A DNA stretch of 9,934 nucleotides from RGIG8497 sp045593265. GTDB lineage: Bacteria > Bacillota > Clostridia > RGIG6154. Numbering within the stretch: position 1 is the first letter of the stretch; each line of letters begins with the position of its first letter. This document shows positions 5,455 to 9,934 of the stretch, piece by piece. The position numbers were made by a program, and so were the translations under genes. The stretch is taken from assembly GCA_045593265.1 (NCBI GenBank), contig JAZNWH010000047.1, forward strand, positions 1 to 9,934, given 5' to 3'. The notes beneath the pieces were generated by a model. It had not been told where the DNA came from, did no database searches, and was given only the letters and a program-made list of their open reading frames with translations.

Positions 5455-6633
5455 ATGAGAGAGATAATACTACTTAAACTTGGTGAGATTGTATTAAAAG
5501 GGTTAAACAAACGTAGGTTTGAAGAGAAACTCATGGGTAACATTAGAAAAACTCTTGATGATTGTGGGAATTTTTCTATGAAGATAGCTCAATCTACTAT
5601 ATATATTTTTCCTGATGACGATTTTATATTTAACAAAGCTATAGAAAAACTCAAATGTATTTTTGGTGTGGTATCTATAGTTACGTGTGGTGAAACCGAA
5701 AAAGATATAAATAAAATCAAAGATTTTGCTTGTGAATACCTTGGTAACACACTTAATAATGTAAAAACTTTTAAATGTGAAGCAAAACGTTCTGACAAAG
5801 CATTTCCTTTAAAATCCCCTGAAATTTGCATCGAGCTTGGTGGACATTTACTTGAAAAATTTCCACATTTAAAAGTTGATGTTAAAAATCCGGATGTGAT
5901 TGTTTATGTAGAAGTAAGAGATTATGGTGCTTTTGTTCATGCAGGAAAAATACAAGGGGCAGGGGGGATGCCTGTTGGAAGTAATGGCAAAGCATGTCTC
6001 CTTTTATCCGGAGGTATCGATAGCCCTGTTGCAGGATATATGACTGCAAAACGAGGCGTGTCATTAGAAGCTGTACACTTTTATTCTTATCCTTATACAA
6101 GTGAAAGGGCAAAAGACAAAGTTATTAAGCTTGCAAGAATTATTTCAAGATATACGGGAAAATTTAAGTTATATGTTGTTCCTTTTACAGAACCACAACT
6201 TGAAATATATGAAAAATGTCCTGATGAAGAATTGACAGTTATAATGCGTTGTGTTATGATGAAGATTGCTGAAAATCTTGCCCAAAAACATGGTTCTCTT
6301 GCTTTAATTACAGGTGAAAGTATTGGTCAGGTTGCAAGTCAGACTCTTGAAGCGCTGGCTGTTACCGATGCATCTGTAAATATGCCTGTTATCAGACCAT
6401 TAATAGGAATGGATAAGGAAGAAATAGTTACAATTTCAAAAAAAATCGGTGCTTTTGAAACTTCAATTTTGCCTTATGAAGACTGTTGTACTGTTTTTGT
6501 ACCCAAACATCCTAAAACAAAACCACAATTAGAAAAAATTCTTGAATCAGAAAAATTACTTAACTTAGATAAGATTATAGAAGATTGTGTAAATAATGTT
6601 GAAATAATTCAAATTGAACCTTTGGAGATTTAA
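5455..6633 (+). CDS. thiI: tRNA 4-thiouridine synthetase ThiI
   Basis: A 392-residue enzyme that adenylates U8 of tRNA and inserts sulfur to give 4-thiouridine. In many bacteria it also feeds sulfur to the ThiS carrier for thiamine thiazole. Visible parts are an N-terminal ferredoxin-like region (MREIILLKLGEIVLKG), a THUMP domain (about 60-165) and a PP-loop ATPase domain with SGGIDSP at 185-191. The conserved YEDCC at 341-345 contains the catalytic cysteine (probably Cys345). It ends near residue 392 with no rhodanese domain, the short Gram-positive form, so persulfide should come directly from the desulfurase encoded just before it. The ATG has GGAG five bases upstream, inside the end of the preceding gene. 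All five tRNAs in this window carry U8. Confidence 0.97.
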   Translation: MREIILLKLGEIVLKGLNKRRFEEKLMGNIRKTLDDCGNFSMKIAQSTIYIFPDDDFIFNKAIEKLKCIFGVVSIVTCGETEKDINKIKDFACEYLGNTLNNVKTFKCEAKRSDKAFPLKSPEICIELGGHLLEKFPHLKVDVKNPDVIVYVEVRDYGAFVHAGKIQGAGGMPVGSNGKACLLLSGGIDSPVAGYMTAKRGVSLEAVHFYSYPYTSERAKDKVIKLARIISRYTGKFKLYVVPFTEPQLEIYEKCPDEELTVIMRCVMMKIAENLAQKHGSLALITGESIGQVASQTLEALAVTDASVNMPVIRPLIGMDKEEIVTISKKIGAFETSILPYEDCCTVFVPKHPKTKPQLEKILESEKLLNLDKIIEDCVNNVEIIQIEPLEI

Positions 6634-6634
6634 A

Positions 6635-7099
6635 ATGGAACATAAATTAGTTGAATTGTTGAAAAATAAGAATTATACAATTTCTTTTGCTGAATCATGT
6701 ACTTGTGGTTTACTGGCATCAAAAATCGGTAATGTTCCAGGTGCATCTGATGTGTTTAACGAAAGCTACGTAACATATGCAAATTTATCAAAAATTAAAA
6801 CTTTAGGTGTAAGAGAAGAAACATTAGAAACTTATGGTGCAGTAAGCTATCAAACAGCTTTAGAAATGTCTAAAGGTGTAAAAAACATATCAAATTCTGA
6901 TATTGGCATAGGAATAACAGGAATTGCAGGTCCAGGTGGAGGCACCGATGAAAAACCTGTAGGTTTAGTTTATATATCAGTATGCACTCCAACTAAACAT
7001 ATGTATGAAAAATATATATTTAATGGCGATAGATATAATGTCAGAAACTCAGCTGCTAACAAAGCAATTGAAATTGTTATAAATTTATTGAAAGGATGA
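6635..7099 (+). CDS. pncC: nicotinamide-nucleotide amidase PncC (CinA C-terminal family)
   Basis: A 154-residue stand-alone CinA C-terminal domain that deamidates nicotinamide mononucleotide to nicotinate mononucleotide, recycling the product of NAD-dependent DNA ligase. Family signatures are FAESCTCGLLASKIGNVPGAS (about 18-38), the segment SYVTYANLSKIKTLGV with the expected Tyr and Lys, and GITGIAGPGGGTDEKPVGLVY. The normal AESCTGG reads AESCTCG, with one Gly replaced by Cys. Length fits PncC; the N-terminal molybdopterin-like half of full CinA is absent. I chose ATG 6635 because GGAG at 6624-6627 lies seven bases upstream; an in-frame ATG at 6614 lies inside thiI without an SD. It starts one base after the thiI stop. 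Confidence 0.93.
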   Translation: MEHKLVELLKNKNYTISFAESCTCGLLASKIGNVPGASDVFNESYVTYANLSKIKTLGVREETLETYGAVSYQTALEMSKGVKNISNSDIGIGITGIAGPGGGTDEKPVGLVYISVCTPTKHMYEKYIFNGDRYNVRNSAANKAIEIVINLLKG

Positions 7100-7100
7100 T
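7092..7100 (+). promoter_or_regulatory. SD site that decides the cyclophilin start
   Basis: AAGGATGAT lies nine bases (counted from AAGG) before ATG 7105. The earlier ATG 7096 overlaps the pncC stop but is inside this SD, so it is unlikely to be the start. Confidence 0.6.
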
Positions 7101-7104
7101 ATAC

Positions 7105-7575
7105 ATGATTAAAATTACTATGGAAAACGGAAAGGAAATCAAGCTTGAATTATATCCCGATAAAGCTCCAAAAACAGTTGAAAATTTTTTAAATCTTGTA
7201 AATAAAGGATTTTACAACGGACTTACTTTTCATAGAGTTATAAGTGGTTTTATGATACAAGGAGGATGTCCTATAGGTAACGGCACAGGTGGACCAGGTT
7301 ATTCTATCGAGGGTGAATTTGCTTCAAATGGATTTAACAATGATTTAAAACATACTCGTGGAGTAATTTCTATGGCTCGAGCTATGAATCCTAATTCTGC
7401 AGGCTCTCAGTTCTTTATTATGCATAAAGATTCTCCACATTTAGATGGACAATACGCTGCGTTTGGTAAAGTGGTTGAGGGGATTGAAGTTGTTGATGAA
7501 ATTGCCGGAGTTAAGTGTGATTATATGGATAAACCACTTGAACCACAAATAATAAAGAGTATAATTGTTGAATAA
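7105..7575 (+). CDS. ppiB: cyclophilin-type peptidyl-prolyl cis-trans isomerase
   Basis: A 156-residue single-domain cyclophilin that speeds proline isomerisation in folding proteins. There is no signal peptide or membrane segment, so it is the cytoplasmic PpiB type. Active-site signatures in order: TFHRVI (catalytic Arg44), GFMIQGG (Phe49, Met50, Gln52), the loop SMARAMNPNSAGSQFFI (about 89-105) and HLDGQYAAFGKV (about 112-123). The length is normal and nothing appears truncated. It follows pncC by five bases and precedes galE by 15, so it is probably co-transcribed. The shared operon does not imply a shared pathway. Confidence 0.95.
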   Translation: MIKITMENGKEIKLELYPDKAPKTVENFLNLVNKGFYNGLTFHRVISGFMIQGGCPIGNGTGGPGYSIEGEFASNGFNNDLKHTRGVISMARAMNPNSAGSQFFIMHKDSPHLDGQYAAFGKVVEGIEVVDEIAGVKCDYMDKPLEPQIIKSIIVE

Positions 7576-7590
7576 AAGGAGAAATAAATT

Positions 7591-8604
7591 ATGAATATAT
7601 TAGTTACCGGCGGTGCAGGTTACATCGGCAGTCATACTTGCGTTTTACTTCTTGAAGCAGGATATGATGTTATAGTCCTTGATAATCTTGATAATAGTTG
7701 CGAAATTTCTTTAGAAAAAGTTAAAGAAATTACAGGAAAAGATTTAAAGTTTTATAAGACCGACCTTTTAGATTACGAGGGTACTGAAAAAGTTTTTCAA
7801 GAAAACAAAATTGATGCAGTTATCCATTTTGCAGGACTTAAAGCAGTAGGAGAAAGTGTTCAAATTCCTCTTAGATATTACCATAATAATATTACAGGCA
7901 CATTGAATTTGTGTGATATCATGTCAAAACACAATGTGAAAAATCTTGTATTCAGTTCATCAGCTACAGTATATGGTGATCCACATACAGTGCCCATTAA
8001 GGAAGATTTTCCACTTCATGCTACAAACCCTTATGGAAGAACAAAACTTATGATAGAGGAAATTCTAAGGGATTTATATGTATCTGACAATGAGTGGAAT
8101 ATCGCGATATTAAGATACTTTAACCCTGTTGGTGCACATGAAAGTGGATTGATTGGGGAAGATCCAAATGGAATTCCTAATAATTTATTACCATATATTG
8201 CGCAAGTTGCTGTAGGTAAACTTGAATGCCTGAGTGTATTTGGAAATGACTACAATACACCTGACGGAACCGGCGTAAGAGATTACATTCATGTAATCGA
8301 CCTTGCTAACGGACATTTAAAAGCTGTAGAAAAGATATTAACTAATTCTGGAGTAGTTACATATAATTTAGGCACCGGAAATGGATACAGTGTTTTGGAA
8401 ATGGTCAAAGCTTTTGAAAAAGCTTGTGGACATGAAATTAGATATAAAATTGTTGACAGACGTCCAGGAGATATTGCAGAATGTTATGCTGACCCATCAA
8501 AATCTAAGAATGAACTTGGTTTTGTTGCAACTCATAATTTAGATGATATGTGTAAAGATGCCTGGAATTGGCAATTTAAAAATCCAAAAGGATTTAGGAA
8601 ATAA
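7591..8604 (+). CDS. galE: UDP-glucose 4-epimerase GalE
   Basis: A 337-residue extended short-chain dehydrogenase that interconverts UDP-galactose and UDP-glucose, using bound NAD. The dinucleotide motif GGAGYIGSH is at 7-15 and Asp31 (VLDNL) binds the ribose. The catalytic set is Ser124 (FSSSATVYG), Tyr148 and Lys152 (NPYGRTK). LRYFNPVGAHESG and the C-terminal RPGDIAECYADPSK are typical of GalE. Length is as usual (about 330-340). AAAAGGAG lies nine bases before the ATG. It is the last gene of the operon and no galK or galT is present, so its role may be supply of UDP-galactose for surface polysaccharide as much as galactose breakdown. Confidence 0.97.
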   Translation: MNILVTGGAGYIGSHTCVLLLEAGYDVIVLDNLDNSCEISLEKVKEITGKDLKFYKTDLLDYEGTEKVFQENKIDAVIHFAGLKAVGESVQIPLRYYHNNITGTLNLCDIMSKHNVKNLVFSSSATVYGDPHTVPIKEDFPLHATNPYGRTKLMIEEILRDLYVSDNEWNIAILRYFNPVGAHESGLIGEDPNGIPNNLLPYIAQVAVGKLECLSVFGNDYNTPDGTGVRDYIHVIDLANGHLKAVEKILTNSGVVTYNLGTGNGYSVLEMVKAFEKACGHEIRYKIVDRRPGDIAECYADPSKSKNELGFVATHNLDDMCKDAWNWQFKNPKGFRK

Positions 8605-8618
8605 GGAATAGGGAATAG

Positions 8619-8646
8619 GAAAGCAGCTGAAAATTCAGCTGCTTTC
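8619..8646. terminator. bidirectional terminator between galE and the recombinase gene
   Basis: A perfect 12-bp stem (8619-8630 GAAAGCAGCTGA with 8635-8646) around the loop AAAT. The stem ends in AAA/TTT, but no longer T-run follows on either strand. It sits between two convergent genes and can serve both. A short tandem GGAATA repeat (8605-8617) precedes it. Confidence 0.75.
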
Positions 8647-8658
8647 TAATATGTTAAA

Positions 8659-9621
8659 TTAAAATTTAGATAAAGGATTATTCTCGGCTGCTTTTCTTCT
8701 TTCTTTATCATCAATATGTGTATAAATTTGAGTTGTAGCTAATTGTTCGTGTCCCAAGATTTCCTGAAGTGTTCTCAAATCAGTATCACCGTATTTATAC
8801 ATAATAGTTGCTGCAGTATGACGAAGTTTATGAACCGAAAATTTACTCTCATCCAGATTTGATTCTTTTATATACTTTTTTACTAACCATTGAACTGTCT
8901 TAACACTGATTCTTTTATTTTGTTTGCTTATAAAAAGTGCATTTCTATCTTTAACATCATCAACAGGGCGTACTTTCATGTAATCGTTAATAGCATCTAT
9001 ACATGCTTGGTTAAGGTAAACTATTCGTTCTTTATTACCTTTTCCTGTAACAACTAAAGTATCTTCTCGTATATCTGAAATATTGATTCCAACAAGTTCA
9101 GAAACACGCATACCACAGTTTAAAAATAAAAATATAATTGCATAATCTCTTGGTGAATTACTATTTTTAACAGTTTCAAGCAATTTCTTACATTCATCGA
9201 GTTCTAAGTATCTGGGCATGCTTTGTTTGATTTTCGGTGAATCTAAATCTTTTGCTGGGTTGTTTTGTATATGATGGGCTTTAGAATTCATATATTTAAA
9301 ATAACTTCTTAAACAAGCAACCTTACGCGCTCTTGTAGAAGGTTTGTTATTTCTTACATCATTCATATACGACAAGTATTCAAATAAATCATTTAATGTA
9401 ATATTATTTACAAAACTATAATCTAAATCATCAATTTCAATTTCATCAATATTATTAATATCAATTTTTGTTAATCCAAAATGAAACTTCATATACTTGA
9501 AAAATATTTTTAAGTCTAAAGCATATTCTTTTATAGTATTAGGTGATTTACCCTTTATAGTTTGCATATACATAAGAAATTCACGATAAACTTCAGGTTC
9601 ATTAGCAGTTCTGAAATCCAA
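8659..9621 (-). CDS. XerC/XerD-like tyrosine recombinase
   Basis: A 320-residue site-specific recombinase with all catalytic residues: Arg172 (CGMRVSEL), Lys194 (TGKGNKER), His264 and Arg267 (VHKLRHT), His291 (LGHE) and the nucleophile Tyr300 (TQIYTH). Residues 8-120 form the SAM-like DNA-binding domain, with an acidic Ile/Asp-rich insert at about 50-72 (IDINNIDEIEIDDLDY) that I remember from other clostridial members. The catalytic domain covers about 135-315. The start is TTG 9621 with SD GAGGTGA six bases upstream. XerC/D proteins resolve chromosome dimers at dif; phage or transposon integrases are usually longer and have an Arm-binding domain, absent here. A dif-like palindrome overlaps its promoter. 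No other mobile-element genes are in view. Whether it is XerC, XerD or a stand-alone Xer cannot be decided from this window. Confidence 0.93.
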   Translation of the reverse strand: MDFRTANEPEVYREFLMYMQTIKGKSPNTIKEYALDLKIFFKYMKFHFGLTKIDINNIDEIEIDDLDYSFVNNITLNDLFEYLSYMNDVRNNKPSTRARKVACLRSYFKYMNSKAHHIQNNPAKDLDSPKIKQSMPRYLELDECKKLLETVKNSNSPRDYAIIFLFLNCGMRVSELVGINISDIREDTLVVTGKGNKERIVYLNQACIDAINDYMKVRPVDDVKDRNALFISKQNKRISVKTVQWLVKKYIKESNLDESKFSVHKLRHTAATIMYKYGDTDLRTLQEILGHEQLATTQIYTHIDDKERRKAAENNPLSKF

Positions 9622-9634
9622 ACTTCCTCACCTC

Positions 9635-9664
9635 AATTATACAAAATCTTTATTTTGTATAATT
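9635..9664. repeat. perfect 30-bp palindrome, candidate Xer (dif-like) site or operator
   Basis: The arms 9635-9647 and 9652-9664 are exact reverse complements (13 bp) around CTTT. Read another way, 11-bp arms ATTATACAAAA (9636-9646) and TTTTGTATAAT (9653-9663) flank the six bases TCTTTA, the 11-6-11 spacing of dif. The right arm matches 8 of 11 bases of the Bacillus dif arm TTATGTAAACT as I remember it. The palindrome overlaps the -10 of the recombinase promoter and the predicted start point. The repeat itself is certain; the recombination role is inference. Confidence 0.75.
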
Positions 9665-9690
9665 GTATCACAAAATTCCCCTGTTGTCAA
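9662..9690 (-). promoter_or_regulatory. promoter of the tyrosine recombinase gene
   Basis: On the minus strand, -35 TTGACA (9685-9690) and -10 TACAAT (9662-9667) with a 17-bp spacer and an extended -10 TG. The start point is expected near 9655, about 34 bases before the TTG. A second TTGACA lies exactly 10 bp upstream (9695-9700). The -10 shares three bases with the palindrome, so a protein on the palindrome should block this promoter. Confidence 0.85.
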
Positions 9691-9700
9691 GATATGTCAA

Positions 9701-9934
9701 TAAATAAATATAAATAGTTATTTTGTGTTAAATTTTCATCATAATATTTTGAAGTTCACAATTTCTTTATCATAAATATAATATTATTATACATAAAGTG
9801 ATTCATCATTAAAATAATTATAATTTCAATCGTTATTTAAATTAATATAATTTCTTAGTTAAAATTTTAGAATCAGTCGCTACATTACGTTAAACAGAAT
9901 TATTATAATGTATGTTTCTTTGTCAAAAAAATTT
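9701..9934. other. AT-rich noncoding stretch at the right end
   Basis: Very AT-rich sequence with stops in every frame. I see no gene, RNA cloverleaf or sizeable hairpin. On the minus strand a TTGACA (9921-9926) followed by AT-rich -10-like sequence could be a weak promoter, but its spacing to TATAAT is only 13 bp, so I do not call it. Confidence 0.6.

Noticed and set aside
1..9934. CRISPR array, insertion sequence or toxin-antitoxin pair
   Set aside because: No regularly spaced repeats, no transposase or terminal repeats, and no small gene pair with an SD were found.

Overview
The window looks like the chromosome of a low-GC Clostridia (Firmicutes) bacterium, probably an anaerobic gut or rumen type. 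The reasons are AT-rich intergenic DNA, strong Shine-Dalgarno (SD) sequences, TTG starts, CCA-encoding tRNA genes, a GH3 glucosidase with the permuted domain order known from Ruminococcus and Butyrivibrio, and a clostridial-type Xer-like recombinase. I can infer only the broad lineage, not a genus.

Left part (1-780): a noncoding stretch with a 39-nt hairpin, then a near-consensus promoter driving five tRNA genes in the order Val(UAC), Asp(GUC), Phe(GAA), Gly(GCC), Cys(GCA). A terminator-like hairpin lies between Gly and Cys, and a second terminator closes the cluster. The second one also faces the convergent regulator gene.

Second part (817-4126): an AraC-family regulator on the minus strand, split into two overlapping reading frames by what looks like a one-base shift, and divergent from it a cytoplasmic GH3 beta-glycosidase. 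This resembles a small sugar-use module whose dedicated regulator may be broken. The GH3 gene looks GC-richer than the genes to its right.

Third part (4281-8646): a plus-strand operon with one good promoter and very small gaps: cysteine desulfurase (TTG start), thiI, pncC, a cyclophilin and galE, ending in a bidirectional hairpin terminator. The desulfurase and ThiI form the sulfur relay for 4-thiouridine at tRNA position 8 and possibly for thiamine thiazole. PncC recycles nicotinamide mononucleotide, the cyclophilin helps protein folding, and GalE supplies UDP-galactose. All five tRNAs in the window carry U8, the ThiI target base.

Right part (8659-9934): a complete XerC/D-type tyrosine recombinase on the minus strand. 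A perfect 30-bp palindrome overlaps the -10 element and predicted start point of its promoter. It can be read as two 11-bp arms around a 6-bp centre, which is the geometry of a Xer/dif site, and one arm resembles a dif arm. A recombinase gene carrying its own candidate target site in its promoter is the most interesting observation here. The last ~230 bases are AT-rich with no gene that I can see.
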